Below are positions 1-12,379 of a DNA stretch of 64,000 nucleotides, in pieces. How positions within the stretch are numbered: the stretch's first letter is position 1; each line of letters opens with the position of its first letter. Location: positions 372,001-436,000 of the forward strand of contig JADDOH010001521.1 in NCBI GenBank assembly GCA_016648135.1, read 5' to 3'. The notes beneath the pieces were generated by a model. It made no database searches, was not told the DNA's origin, and worked only from the letters and a program-made list of their open reading frames with translations. Both the position numbers and the translations under genes were made by a program. This DNA comes from Agrypnia vestita. Its lineage: Eukaryota > Arthropoda > Insecta > Trichoptera > Phryganeidae.

Positions 1-104
1 CGTTAGTCCAATTTTCATAGCACAAGCGTTTAGCTTAGTTTTAAAATAGTAAGAATATTAATGTGACACGTATTCTGTGTTCGCATCTCTATTTAAAAAA
101 TATA
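1..104 (+). repeat. tRNA-derived SINE (family A), 3' body only
   Basis: This sequence matches the body of the fuller SINE at 21250-21432, sharing the segment around CAAGCGTTTAGCTTAGTTT and the A-rich end. The tRNA-like head would lie outside the window, so the copy is cut by the window edge. Other copies are at 30572-30757 and 50825-50925, both inverted. Confidence 0.7.
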
Positions 105-1170
105 TATTTATAAAAAGTCTTATTAATAACATATGCACTAATTAATTAAATTATTGATCAATATCTAATTACGATAATATAAAATACTTTGCTTTTTACA
201 TGAATTAAAAAAAATTATAGATTTCCAGAATTTTAAATTACATATGAGTACGTCATATTAACTAGACCTAATAATAGAATTAACTGACGTTTAAATTAAC
301 AGGAGATTAACTGGCGTTGCTCCACATTTTAAACGATAATTTTCAGGGAAAGTGGTGGCCAGTATAAAGAGTGAAATTATCTTTGTTCTTTTCGAAACAA
401 AAATATTGCTCAATGTTTTGGACATAGACTCCGCGTTCGCGAATGAATATATTGTCCTTGATAAGTTGGCATTTACGACACGATCTCTTTCGTCTCTCTC
501 CTCCTTGTCCTACATACCGTTTCAATCTATCCACGTCTATTTCTGGACAGATGAGTTGAACCATTTTCGGTCACCACCTCCAAAACGGAATTATCATTAC
601 CATCGCGTAAGATTCCATTATATTCCAGAGATTGGAATATATTGGTGTGCTTGCTATAAAATGTGTCGCTGCTTCATCGATCGCAGGAGTTTGATAATCG
701 TTTTTGGAGGAAAAAAGAAGATTACTGATGGAGAGTTGAGCGTCCCTTTCTCTTTCACTAGTGTCTTCCTATTATCCGTCAAACTTCCATCATTTAATCC
801 TTTCAATTTATTACCCAAATCATGAGTCCATCAGTATGCAACGTTCTAAAATTTGAGTTAAAACAATTTAAAGTTGCTATTTGATAAATTTCCTTAAATT
901 TGGATGATTTGAGTTATATTTCGTTCGGAAAAAATGCAGTTAAATTTTTATAAGTAGGTAATTCATTTGCTTAATATTTGCCTACTCACGAATAAATGTA
1001 GGTGCAACGTGTCAATTACAGGTCAATGCCTTGCCATTTTCAAACCCAGACGAAATGCCATCTACACTTTAGTTCTCGATAAACCCACCCCGCTGGGTCG
1101 GGGCGGATGGATAATGGACTGGGGATGAATTCGCCGAAAATAATATTATCTGGGGAGAAAAAATATACTC
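105..1170. other. AT-rich spacer, no gene recognised
   Basis: Two overlapping open frames exist, 352-825 on plus and 343-564 on minus, but neither shows a motif I can name. A short GC-richer patch near 1085-1120 has no recognised match. Nothing else is supported. Confidence 0.4.
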
Positions 1171-1578
1171 AAAAATGATAACTTTGTTTACTTTCACTAT
1201 TTGTTTAGAACGATTAGAACGTTTTCGATGCTAATGCATCGTAATGTTCATTAATGTTATTAATACTAAACTTTAGACTAAAAGAGAGTGAGGAGTGAGG
1301 TAATGATTAGAGTCCGGTGGGTATGTAGGCGTAGTCATTGGACGTAGAAGACGGATAGACGTTGTTTGAATATTCATTATATTTTAGAAAACGATAATGT
1401 AATAAATATTCAAACTTCGTATATTACGTCCCCTCTTCTGCGCCTAATGACCACGCCCACATACCCACCGGACTCTAATCTCCACCCCACTCCTCAAGAC
1501 CTGAAGATGATGCGTCAGCATGGAAAACGCTGAAATCGTTATAATCAAATAGTGAAAGTAAACAAAATTATTATTTTT
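1171..1578. repeat. Long inverted repeat (foldback MITE, family F1)
   Basis: The left arm (about 1171-1383) is the imperfect reverse complement of the right arm (about 1395-1578). Both arms carry TTTACTTTCACTATTTG at the outer end and a conserved block reading GAGTCCGGTGGGTATGT further in. The short AT centre would form the loop. A half copy lies at 21590-21815. No transposase frame is present, so the element is non-autonomous. Target duplications are not clear. Confidence 0.7.
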
Positions 1579-1814
1579 AATATGTTTAATAAAATGGCTT
1601 TTCACTAAGTTACACAAGGAAATTTGCGATAATTTGTTATTAGGGGAGATTTATGGATTCTATTAATACTGTGTTGGTGTCTTTGTAAATTATTTAAAAA
1701 TACTAGTGGCATTACTTCTGACTTCTACTTCTTGTAAGAGTAAATTATTGATTTGTTTCAATTGTTGCTAAAAAAAATTCGGTGACTGATAGAACTTTCT
1801 TTTAATTTTTTTTA

Positions 1815-2800
1815 TACTTCCTTTCATTTAACTCGTGGCGTCTGTTTGCTTGACGAAAAAACTTTGGATCGATTTTTAACCCTTTTCCCGTGATCCAATC
1901 GAGCTGAAACTTTGCAAGCAGACTCGTGGCGATGATCAAGAAGATCTATCAAATTTTCGTTAAAAAATAAAAATAATTATAGTATAATTTTGGATTTTTC
2001 AAATTTTTAATGCTTTTTTCATACAAGTTGTATGGAGATTCCGACGCTTATGGTAACATGAAACCCGAAAATGAGAAAGGGAGTTTTGTAAAAACTTGTT
2101 TTTTATGGGTTACTTTTTTTATATTTTTCTTTCATGTGATGTACTTATTTTTCGCTATTCTAGCTCGGCAGTAGCGCAGGCGTTACGGGCGGGTTGCCGC
2201 ACTTGTTCACCAACCGCCTTGCCGTGTAATCGGGATTATGAATACCAGTAAATATTGTAAACAACAGGAAGACTCTTAAATTTCAACAAGGTAACAAAAG
2301 GAAGGAGGAAGAGGCTGATCTCTTGATCTCCAACTCTACTGAGGCTCTCTTGATAGAACCGCTATCCAAACTGCGGTGTGTGGAGAATCCTGGATGAAAA
2401 TTACCGAACATCATCTCGGCCACAACATGGTGTGGGCACGGTCTCCAGAAACGAATAAACAGTTAAAAAAAAAATAATAAAAAAAACTAACCCACAAAAA
2501 CCAAGTTTTTACAGTACAACTTCTCATTTTCGGGTTTCGTGTCTACCAGATGCGTCGGAGTATTTCATACAACTACACAGTTGTATGAAAAATCCATTAA
2601 AATTTTGAAAAATCCAAAATTGTACTATAATTACTAATTTTTTTAACGAAAATTTGATAGATCTTCTTGATCGTCACCACGAGGTTGCTCGCAAAGATTC
2701 AGCTTGATTGGATCACGGTAAAAGGGTTAAAAGTTGATCCAAAGTTTTTTACACAGATAAGCAAGCAAACAGACGCCACGAGTTAAAAGAAAGGGAGTAA
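1815..2800. repeat. Repeat R1, two copies head to head
   Basis: The left copy (about 1815-2115, plus) and right copy (about 2480-2800, minus) are inverted relative to each other. Each has an ACTCGTGGCGTC-type outer end, a block around ACCCTTTTCCCGTGATCCAA, a run reading TATAGTATAATTTTGGATTT and an AGAAAGGGAGT-like inner end. The interior (2120-2479) holds unrelated GC-richer sequence. Further R1 copies are at 12380-12910, 58995-59320 and 61746-61990. No coding frame is seen, and the class of element is not determined. Confidence 0.7.
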
Positions 2801-3879
2801 AAAGTGGAAACTTTGGCATTGGTTTTGTGTACCTTGCATTGGTTTGTTTGGAATTCCAGCCATAGGTAAGATGGACAATCTAAAATACACATTAAATAGA
2901 GTACCTACGTACCAAATTGCACTTTGCTTGTATAAAAAAAAAATTGAAACAGCAAGCACAAAATTCATTCAACATAATTACACATTACAAATTTAATCAC
3001 AGTAATATTACGAAAACTACATAAGCAAACATAAAATAAACGGCGCCCGAAGCATACGCCATTTTCATAACAGCATTTTCAAACGATTTTTGATAATTGC
3101 AGTTGGTTACATCACCACACGTAAAACTTTATCTCCATCTTATTTCGATTGGTTGCTTGTTGCATTCTGAAATTTCATTCTAAACGTGCCTAAAGAAGTA
3201 TTACTTCAAGAATATTTCGAATTTAGGTGAGATATATACACAATTTCGGAATATGATTTAGGAGGTTGTTAGCGAGTATTATTGCCCGTTTTTAAATATT
3301 TGAAGTCAGCTGGTTGGTTGTCGATCTCTACCAACTCTCTACCCTCCCCCCCTTTCCCCTCTCTCACTCTTATTGAAAAGACTTTTTAAAATCAAATCAG
3401 TCGAATTCCGATATAGCTGAACAAAACTTAAAACGAATGAAACGAAACGAGACCCTTAATCATCACAAATTACAATAATTTTTTAACAGCCACAACATTA
3501 AGAGCGATCACAGTAGGTATATGCGCATGTTAATAAAATCAAAAGTATCAGGTACTTCTTAGTCATGCGAAGAAAGAATGCTAAGTATAAAAGAAAGACT
3601 ACCCAACCCATTGTTAAAGTTTGAGAAAAAACTTTACCCTGAGAAAAACTGACTTTGTACATTAATGAATGATTAGTGTATTTTCGTTAGGAATACATCT
3701 CTCTGCCAAATTTCAAAGCGATTGTTGGCCAAAAAGTGGGTCAAATATTGATTTCAACTTTTCTTGTTGACAGAATTAAATAGTAAAGCTAAATAAAAGC
3801 GTATAAAAAAATAATGTGAAAATGTTTTTCTTGCCAAAATTTAAAAGAAATTAATATAAAAAAAATTAAAAGAAAAAAG
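2801..3879. other. AT-rich spacer, no gene recognised
   Basis: The stretch holds simple AT-rich sequence with a short pyrimidine-rich run near 3340-3370. No conserved coding motif or repeat family was recognised. Confidence 0.4.
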
Positions 3880-4806
3880 TTATCCTATAATTATTATCTC
3901 AACAATAAGCAACTTAACATCTGCACTCAAGTGAGGGATCTCGGTGTCATCTTAGATACTAAATTAACATTTATTCCACATACGGAATCGATAATTGCTA
4001 AAGCCTATCGACTCCTTGGTTTCATTGTCAGAACGACAAACCCATTTGAATCACCGTTTATATTAATCCCTTTGTATTTTTCATTTGTACGCAGTCAACT
4101 GGAATTTGGATCAGTAGTCTGGAATACTCATCATTCTACTACAGTTTGCGGCTTGAAAAAATCCAACACAAATTTCTCAATAATTTAAATTTCCGTTCCC
4201 GTTTAGAATTCAACTCATACACAGAAAGCGAGCGTTATCATAAAATCCCTCTATCACATCGAAGATGTATACAAGATCTGTGTTATGTTTATAAAATCTT
4301 GAATAACTTGGTTGACTCACCCTATTTATTAGAGCAAATAGTTTTAAGCTATCGTACATACTCAATGCGTTCAAATAATTTATTTTACCCAAACTTTGAC
4401 ACGACTTACGACTTAAAAAACTGTTTTGTAATTTTTTCCTCTTTAAAATATAATCTGTTAAATTCTACAAATAACTTAGACATTTTTATCGACAATTTGC
4501 TTCTATTTAAAATAAAACTCCATAATCTCATTTATAATTATTGAAATAAATTTAATACTTTTTTAACTGAATCCAACTCCCTTCCTCTTTCCACTCTTCC
4601 CAGTTTATGCATTTTCATAATTTAAATCTTTGAAATGATTATCATAATTTAATCTTTCATCACATATTCTTTATCAGTTTTTTAAATTAGTTTTTCTTAC
4701 CAGCTGCGAGGAAACTTCCCTGGTCATGCTAAATGAACATTTTTTATTACATTTTACTGTATGTTGCCCAAAATAAAATATAATAAAAAAGAGTATAATA
4801 AAAATT
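3880..4806 (+). pseudogene. Non-LTR retrotransposon RT C-terminal fragment with 3' UTR
   Basis: The frame from 3880 reads RDLGVILDTKLTF, then a segment with LIPLYFSFVRSQLEFGSVVW, the region after the reverse-transcriptase fingers and palm in Jockey/CR1-like LINEs. Near 4140-4150 the reading shifts one frame and continues as LEKIQHKFLNNL to the stop at 4544. The endonuclease and the catalytic palm are missing, so this is a 5'-truncated, frameshifted dead copy. Sequence to about 4806 ends in repeated ATAAA-type units and is read as the 3' UTR and tail. The clade is inferred from general pattern only. Confidence 0.8.
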
Positions 4807-5935
4807 TAATATTGAATACGACTAATTAAAAAATATCATAAATGCTATTTACCGAATGCTACGTGACAGAGTGTAATATATCATACAATTATTATACTGA
4901 GTCGTAAAACTTATCGATACGTGATGTTATAAAATATTACAGGGACGTGTTAAAGACGAGGCGTGAATAGTTACACCAGAAAAACATATTTCAATTATAT
5001 TTTAGCAAGCGTAAGATTGAATGTCTGTATATTCATTGTACTACTTGTCATTGCCAATTAATGAATATCACCAAATTGCCCATTGCCAAACATATGCAGC
5101 CTGGGCGATGGTGTGTGAATGTGGTTGACGTAACTTATTTTACTGATTAATTAAATAAGAATTGCGTTAGGTTAAATGCTTGCCTTTATAATTGTAATAA
5201 TCTTATTTCGGGATGAGGTTGCTCCAAGTAAAGACTTTGTTCTCGTAAGTATTTATTCGGTAACAATAATGGTTTAGACAATCGTTTATACAGTAAGATG
5301 CGGTCTCAATAACAATGGTAGTAAAAGAGGCTCGACTCGACATTCACGTGCCTTTTTATACATTCTCTCTCTTTGTCATGCAGTCTCTTTCTGGCGTCGC
5401 GACATACGTTCCTCAGATCTATTACAGTAATGAATGAATTGTGCAGTGTGCCACATGACACCGTGAATATGCACCATTTGTCAACAAAGTGACTTTTATA
5501 CCGCGCGGTCGCATTACGAAAGAAATTCAATTAAAATATCCGCGCGGGAACCTTCGCTGTCCCAAAAGGGCGTGTTTAGCGTGTAAAATAAATATAATAA
5601 GGGTGGGAAAAGTTTGCTCTGTGGGTGATTGAACTGAAATCTAGGCCAGCGCCGGACACAACCCCCGAACCGAAGCGATTTTGGCGGGCTGAAATATTCA
5701 TGGCGAATTCGATGGAATTAAGGTTTCTGAATATTTCATTAATGTAAATCCATTCCGGAAAAGGATAATCACTAATGGATTTTTTTCATGGAACTCGACT
5801 GAAGTCATGATTCAATATATAAATAAACATTAAGTATATGTCTTTCAGTTTCAGTCAGATTAAGTCGTGATTTTTCTTAAAGTAAGATTAATTCTCTTCT
5901 CAAAATCCCCCGAGATCGGATTCACAACCCTCCGA
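4807..5935. other. Spacer, no gene recognised
   Basis: Mostly AT-rich. A less AT-rich block at about 5490-5720 looks unique but shows no reading frame of note. Nothing else is supported. Confidence 0.4.
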
Positions 5936-6080
5936 CATCCGAAGAATGTGCGAAGTTGAGGACGTTGTAAGATGTGACGACAGAGAAGAAGGTTCTGGAA
6001 AGATCATGTTAGCAAAATGACAGACTTCAGAGCCGCAAAAATAGCAAGAGATCAAGCACCGGAATACACCGGAAGCAATA
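5936..6080 (+). pseudogene. LINE ORF2 extreme C-terminus fragment
   Basis: One frame reads RRFWKDHVSKMTDFRAAKIA followed by RDQAP. This matches the W-x-D-H-V-x-x-M pattern near the end of many insect non-LTR retrotransposon polyproteins. Upstream in another frame is RRMCEVEDVV, so at least one frameshift is present. Only about 45 codons are recognisable. Confidence 0.55.
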
Positions 6081-6084
6081 ACCT

Positions 6085-6216
6085 ATATATGTATTATAGT
6101 ATATAATATATATATAGATATATATATATATATATAGTTATTGGTTTATTTTTATACGGTCGTTGGACATATTGTGTGTTAAAAAAATTATATATATATA
6201 TATATATATATAAATA
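6085..6216. repeat. TA-rich microsatellite runs
   Basis: Several uninterrupted TA stretches (for example 6117-6135 and 6191-6211) flank a unit containing GTCGTTGGACATAT, which recurs in altered form at 6220. Confidence 0.8.
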
Positions 6217-6231
6217 ATCGTTGGATATATT

Positions 6232-6400
6232 TGTGTGTTAAAAAAATTATACGAACCGTGTATTTCACTGAGAAACAGATCTCGACGTTTCGCTGAAGTC
6301 TTATCCAGCGTCATCAGGAGAGCGTCCTATCACGGCGAAGGTGTAGGCCGAACTGTATGGAAGTCTCTATAGGATGGTCGTTATAGTACCTGGTTGCTTA
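6232..6400 (-). repeat. Dispersed repeat with CTGATGA-hairpin-GAAAC module
   Basis: On the minus strand the segment reads CTGATGA, a hairpin-forming stretch, then GAAACGTCGAGA (positions 6317 down to 6280). The copy at 63185-63310 on plus shares this module and the sequence after it. The arrangement resembles the conserved core of hammerhead ribozymes known from Penelope-like retroelements, but the element type is inferred. Confidence 0.55.
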
Positions 6401-8282
6401 AAAAAATTTTTTTTTCACGCAATCGCTCGCTTATGAATAAAAACTCACTCGATTATATCGCTTAATATCTGTCGCTCCGAATTCCACGACTGGCCACACC
6501 AGCCGTCGTCCCATGGTTTATTCCGCCCCGATAAAAATGTGAAAACAAACTCAATTGCACAGCGCGATGCTGCTTTATGAACGCAATACGCTGATCTTTC
6601 GAACCCTCGAGAAGATTCTTTTCCCTTCTAGTGTTTAGAAGAAAGTTTCCGTCGCTTCTATGTTGTAGAGAATCCTAGAGTGCTGTTCTAGAGCTTTCTG
6701 TAGTTTGTTCAAAAGATATAACAGCGCGCAATTATTTGTGCTAACCATTTCGTTACAATATATAAAAAATACATAAAAAATAAATAATGCAAAATTCGAC
6801 CTGTGTCTCTGTGTCACGATATCGTGGTAAAATAATTGTCAACATAATTTATTATTTTAAAACCGAAAGTTAAGGTCCACAGTTTTAACGATAACGGACG
6901 TAGCACTGCCGTACAGAACTCTCCCCGGATTAAATGCATTAAAAGTTGGGCGTGGTCCGCTTTACTCTCTTGATAATCAATTATTACAACACTAACAGAA
7001 AGCAGAAGGTTGTCGCCGAATGCTGTAGCTAGGCCCTGCGTGCGGCAATATTGTGGCAAAATTATAAAACCCATTTGAGAAAACCAAGAGCATAAGACTC
7101 TAAAGTTCCACATAAATAGGTGTGAGTGTGTTATATTAATAACAATAATTGCTTGGAAATATGCATGGAAATAAAAAATAATAAAAACAGACAAAAATGA
7201 GCGTTTATATTATTTAGGGTGTAAAGAGCTAGTCTACAAAACGTTACAGGTAGATTCCTGAATAAATCGTAAGCCAAAAATGTTTGAACTTAAACCTTTA
7301 AATTTCAATTGTTATGAACATAAGCGACATATTTTTTTTTAATTTCTGACATATGTTGGACAATTTTTAAAATAGTTAAGAAATTAATTAGCTTCAATGC
7401 AAATCAAACAAAATGATTAAATTATTGTATTGTCGCTTTTCGGCTGTTCCAGGCGTCTCCTAAAGGTCGTAGACTGTTTTAGTTTCCTTCATAGTGTTCT
7501 TCTAAAGTGTTCTCCAAAAGTTTCTTCCGATTTGACAAAAAATCATTCTGCTTAACATTTCGCGACAATACTAATGAGCTTATGTATTTTTATAATACGA
7601 TATTAGTTATTTTCTTGATATTAAAATATTTTGATATTTTCTAAATACACATACATATTGTATAAATTCATAATTAAATAGTTTCACGCCTATTTTTTGT
7701 TTGTGAATTCACAAACAATTAATTTAATCATATTACGATGCCTAGTATTTCATTCAATGAAGAGGCTTTGGAAAGGAGATATCATTTGGCTTTCTAATAA
7801 TAGGTATGATGACAGATTTTGAAATAACATTCTATATTGTAGGTACACGTCTACTATTACTGAAAATAATATTATTTCAATAATTAACTAAGTTTTTACG
7901 CAAATAATTGCATTTTCATCTACATATTTTTAATTTTGCGCGAAAACGCCCGCAGCTGTCATTTCGTCTCAGTAAACATTGCATTGTATCTATGGCAATG
8001 GTTCAAAGACACGGTGATGGTTACTGAGGCATGACGTCATTCACTCTGACCGGTGTTTCAGTTAAAATGACGGATTGCACAATTTTATTTTATTGAAAAT
8101 CTTATTAATCTCAATGTGTATATTAAAACTGGATAATTTTTTTAGAATCCTTTCAAAATATTTTATTCTCTAAAATCACTTATTCTTTAATTTTAATACT
8201 GTCATCATGCCTATTCCATCCGGTATCAAGCGTTGTTTTGATACCATGAAAGTCTTACACTAGGCACTAGGTAGATATACAA
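6401..8282. other. Spacer, no gene recognised
   Basis: Unique-looking AT-rich sequence. Loose GAA/TTC clusters at about 6597-6665 and 7485-7530 are weaker versions of the array at 32793-32983. Minus-strand frames at 6635-6817 and 6814-7194 show no known domain. Confidence 0.4.
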
Positions 8283-8675
8283 ATGTATAATATACGTACT
8301 ATAAATCAAAAATACGAATTGCTTAAATGTTTCCACCCATCTGTACAAGTTGCCTTATACAAGGCAACTCATAACATGGCGCCTCTGTGTCTTCAGAAGC
8401 TCTGTATTCCAGACAACATAAATGGGAGACGTCAAACTCTCAGGTCAGCGCCTACTTCAGCGATGGGGAGGGTTGTGGAACCGGCAAGTCAGTTCCAGAA
8501 AACTAGGTTCAGCGAACGGGCATTTGCGGTGGCGGGCCCCAAAGCGTGGAACTCTTTGCCCTCCCTAATAAGAAACACGGATTCGGAGACTTTATTTGAG
8601 AAAAGACTCGTTTACAAAATCTTTCCCAGAATTTTTTTAATATTCGTTGTTTTCTTTTACTATTTCATGTTTTGA
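8283..8675 (+). pseudogene. Non-LTR retrotransposon C-terminal fragment
   Basis: The 130-codon frame contains VALYKATHNMAP, RRQTLRSAP and RFSERAFAVAGPKAWNSLPS. This is the usual tail of CR1/L2/Jockey-type reverse transcriptase ORFs, where A-x-P-x-x-W-N-S-L-P is the hallmark. Everything upstream (endonuclease and RT palm) is missing. The hydrophobic end after residue 110 is probably read-through into the T-rich 3' UTR. Confidence 0.75.
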
Positions 8676-8954
8676 GCTGTCTTTCTTTCTCTTTTCTTTT
8701 TCATTTTATGTTTCATTTTGTTTATCTATGATTTTAGTATTTTTTAATTTTTTTTATTTATTTATTCATAAAATCCTTGTTGTACAATTTATTTTATACA
8801 TGAATATGTGGGTCATAATAATATATATTATTTTATTTACAATATTACTTATCTAAATACACTTTTTTTTATTTGAAATATAATAGAAACCTAAAAGGTA
8901 TATGGATAAAATTTTTAGATGATTCAATATAGGAATAAAATAATAATATAATTT

Positions 8955-9330
8955 AGATACAAAGTCATTTTTTTATAGGTGGCCGAGTTTTAGCATTTTT
9001 GTCGCATCTGTTTTGAATTTGTTAGTGGTCAGTTGTTTGTTCTGTTGTGGCAGGTCGTTGTATAGTTTTAATTGTTTTGGCGTGTGATATTTTTGAGCCA
9101 ATCTAGTGTTGTATTGGTGTTTTTCATGTATTTTGTGTAATTTTATGTAGTCGTCTTGTATTTCGCCAATTGTTAATCTGTGAATGATTTAAAATTTTTC
9201 GAGTTTAATGCTTTCGATGTTTAATTGTTGTGTTATACGGTATACATACAGTTTCAGTTGATGTCAGATCATAGGCCATTTTTAGTATTTTGTTTTGCTG
9301 TCGTTGGAGTCTGTTTTATTTTAATTATGT
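8955..9330 (-). pseudogene. LINE ORF C-terminal fragment, minus strand
   Basis: Reading the minus strand from about 9330 gives LQRQQNKILKMAYDLTSTET. After a frameshift it reads IKLHKIHEKHQYNTRLAQ and LKLYNDLPQQNKQLTTNKFK. These are typical of the region after the RT domain in insect LINEs. A degraded relative is at 20590-20840. The copy is 5'-truncated and interrupted by stops. Confidence 0.65.
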
Positions 9331-9475
9331 TTTGTGGATTACTACTACTTAACTAGGCATGGCTCTAGCCTGTGCTAGAGCAGCTAATTGTATACATGTT
9401 ATTTGTTATAGTTTGTCAACACTAATGTAGGAAAAGTTTGTAGGAGTTATATAATTAATATTGTTGGGCGGTGAA

Positions 9476-9668
9476 AAAAAAAAAAAAAATATATATATAA
9501 ATAAATATTATATAACTAACTGATAATATGGTCAATAGTATATATAAATATATATAATATAGATAGATCAGATACTTATATAAATATATATATATATAGA
9601 TTATACTATATATATATATATAAATATATATATAATATTTATATATATAGATATATTATAATATCTAA

Positions 9669-9706
<38 letters not shown>

Positions 9707-9715
9707 ATAAATAAT
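9476..9715. repeat. Poly-A and TA-rich low-complexity block
   Basis: A 15-bp A run is followed by about 220 bp composed almost only of A and T with many TA dinucleotide tracts. Frames within it are meaningless. Confidence 0.85.
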
Positions 9716-9724
9716 CCAATATTA

Positions 9725-10090
9725 TTATTATCTCCGCTGATGACATTAGTATCCCTATTTGTAACTGTTTTCAAGTGATGAAGTGTAGCAAACATGTTTT
9801 GTATCACGAGTCTTTTTTTGACCTTTGTGTTGACCTGGAACCTACCGGACCTCGTTTCGGATCTGGCCGAGGGTGATGATGTTGACCCGCCGTCCTGTTG
9901 TTGTAGGCCTCGAGACACCATTGTCCGGGCTGTATTTGTTCGGGGTCCAGAGTGCCTTCCCCGCGCCCATTGTTCAGAGTAGCAGAATCCCCACTTGACC
10001 TCTCGCGTCTTCCTGGGCTTATATCTTTGAATGAAATCAATAGTCTTGTGCGTTAGAGAGAGTGTAATTATTACGTTTCAAAATAGGTCG
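9725..10090. other. GC-rich island with overlapping open frames, unidentified
   Basis: Composition changes sharply from the TA block to a GC-rich segment (about 9830-10015). Open frames exist on plus (9794-9982) and minus (9601-9921, 9804-10040), and the minus frames are rich in Arg, Ser and Gly. It could be the 5' region of a retroelement (a gag-like ORF) or unrelated. I recognise no domain. Confidence 0.3.
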
Positions 10091-10329
10091 GTCTTGATTG
10101 TAACGAGCGAGATGAGGCCGACTACATTTGATCTTTATGCACGGTTACTTCTTATTTTTTAATTAATATGCCCTTGTTCGCTTTTATATATACAGTAAAA
10201 GTATTTTATATATACCTACCTAACACAACATTTTTTGATAAACCATAGTGAGAAAAAACACGTTATTAAAATCATACAAAAATTAGTAATAAATGGTAAA
10301 AGAACAATGATTAATAATAACCGTTTTTT

Positions 10330-10520
10330 TCTCGAACTCTCTGTTCGTCCGCAACTTTGTGTAACGTCTGTAATTTTGTTCGAATTCACGACTTAAAAAA
10401 CAAATAAACGGCCGGAGATGGGGATTGATCCCCAGGCCAGCAAACCCGAACTGGCCGCTCTACGCTTGTTGCTACGGTCGTCTCTCCGTGGACCACCAAA
10501 AAGACACTTTAAACATATAC
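10330..10520 (-). repeat. tRNA-derived SINE-like repeat (family C, GTCY type)
   Basis: On the minus strand a tRNA-like head with a B-box-like GGGGATCAATCCCC is followed by a body with GTTACACAAAGTTGCGGACG. The same head and body recur at 41010-41185 (plus) and 41690-41836 (minus), and bodies alone at 26637-26725 and 27272-27365. This copy lacks a long GTCY run. Confidence 0.6.
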
Positions 10521-11861
10521 TAGGGCTTGGAAAAGACGGAAACCAATATTCCGTCAATTTTGATGGGTTTCAGCTTGTAGTTAGTAAAAACACATTTAAA
10601 AAATATAACAAATGATAATAATAAATTTATGTAATAGATATATATTTGGTAAGTTTTTTTAATATTTTTGTTTATTTATTCTTTAAGTACGTATGATCAA
10701 TATTTTTTCCTGACTTAAACAGAATTTATTCAAGCGTTATATTAAAAGTTGTTCTTTTCTTTTTCCCTTTTTGATGGTTTGCTAATTCAGAAAAGTTATT
10801 TCTAGTTTGACAACGAGGATCGTCTTGAAATTCAATTCAACGAGGAAAGGTCAAAATGGATTATGAAATTTCGGAAACTTTAAAGATTGGTAGGTATTTA
10901 AATACTTACTTGGCCCTCAATTCCGTTTTATTTTGAAATCAGCACACACAACTATACCGTAGATACTTATTCTCCGGAGGTTATAATGACCACGAGCTTG
11001 GATTTAGACTGTATAGCGACCTCACCAGGATTCGAATCTAGAACCTTCGGTATGAAAAGACAGTGCGGTGCCCAGGGCTGGCATATTATTCTTAATTTTC
11101 TGTACAAATAATTTTTGCATTTCCGCTTCACCGCTCAAAAATAAAATATTGCGATAGTTTATAAATATGAAGATCAATTGTGTTTGTTTTCGGAAATTCT
11201 ATTATTATAATATTTGGAGCACCCCTTACAGAGAAGGCTCGTGATTTACTGTGGCGGGAGGGCTTGACATGAACACGGTTAATAATATTGCATCATAAAC
11301 TTAATTTAAGCGTAATACAATATTGCGAACTTCAGATAGAATTTATTATTAATTATCGCTAACAAAACACAGAGTTATAGTATGTGTTGATATAGTCTGG
11401 TGTAGAAGATTGGTATTTGGTATGGTTTAATTTATGGTATAAAGAAAACATCCCTCTTTTCTTATTATCATAAGTGTTACTAACTATATACGAAACAGGA
11501 TCATTTTACAATGATTTTTTTTATGATAATTTATTTTTAATTATTCTTTCATTATCTTAGTATTGTGAGTCTTATTTTTCATATATTATATAGGTTAATT
11601 CTTTCAATAGTACTGCCGAATCTGGGCTATGTTTTGTGAAGAACACATAAAATATGTCCATCTTAATTTTTGACTCCCGCGTGAATCAAAACCCGTCCGT
11701 TCTGAAATGACCATAGAAAAAAACTAGTTCACGATAACTCATAGATATCTACATAGCTCAAAACAAAGAACTTTAAAAAAATAAAAGCTTGAACATATAT
11801 GTACATATGTAGGTGTTGTATTTAATGTAATAGTAATTTTGTAAATTGTTTAGAATGTTTA
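10521..11861. other. Spacer, no gene recognised
   Basis: AT-rich with a few less AT-rich patches (11000-11080, 11220-11280). No conserved frame, RNA or repeat family was recognised. Confidence 0.4.
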
Positions 11862-11962
11862 TGGCAGATCAGGTCTTACACGTAGAAGAGTGTGGCGTTC
11901 AATCCTCTCTGCCTACCCCTTCAGGGAAACGCCGTGATGGTAAGTTAGTTAGTTAGTTAGTA
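11862..11962 (+). pseudogene. RTE-like LINE 3' end with GTTA-type tail
   Basis: Sequence from AGAAGAGTGTGGCG to CCGTGATGGTAAG matches the 3' ends at 23345-23705 (minus) and 53370-53527 (plus). In those copies it codes for the last residues of a LINE polyprotein. It ends in tandem GTTA units (11941-11961), consistent with the short tandem tails of RTE-type elements. Confidence 0.55.
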
Positions 11963-12323
11963 AGGTCTTACACGCTCAATCTGATTGCGCTGGGGTAAAG
12001 CTATACTTATTATAATTTAATATTATTTAACAAAAAATGAAAAGTATAATTGTTAAAAATATTTTCGGAGACAAGCAGTAAATTTAACAGTTTTGCATAC
12101 AAAGGTTAATTTAGCAAGTTCATTCGTTTGCAGATAATACAAAACGTCGTCCTATAAACCAAGTTGTCGCACGTATTAGTCATACATACGAGATAAACTG
12201 TTCCTTCCCACGGGACCCTGGGCGACCGTGCTCGGATGGTGGAAACTTGTTTCCTTGCCATAACTTAGAACAGTAGCAACAGAGGGAGTACTTTACGCCG
12301 ATTATTCTTTATTCGAATACCTC

Positions 12324-12373
12324 CAGTAAATACACAATATACCATCATGCAATGGTATATTGTGTATTTACTG
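12324..12373. repeat. Perfect 21-bp-arm hairpin
   Basis: The arm CAGTAAATACACAATATACC plus one base is followed by an 8-base loop and its exact reverse complement. It sits directly beside the R1 repeat starting at about 12380. Confidence 0.9.
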
Positions 12374-12379
12374 ACATAA

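Noticed and set aside
343..825. Overlapping open frames on both strands (157 codons plus, 73 codons minus)
   Set aside because: The long open frames are on opposite strands of the same segment and neither has a recognisable domain or splice context. The minus one has a Cys-rich RKRSCRKC piece, which is too little to call.
8647..8856. Hydrophobic open frame that looks like a membrane protein
   Set aside because: It is T-rich low-complexity sequence in a LINE 3' UTR. Phe, Tyr, Leu and Ile runs follow from base composition.
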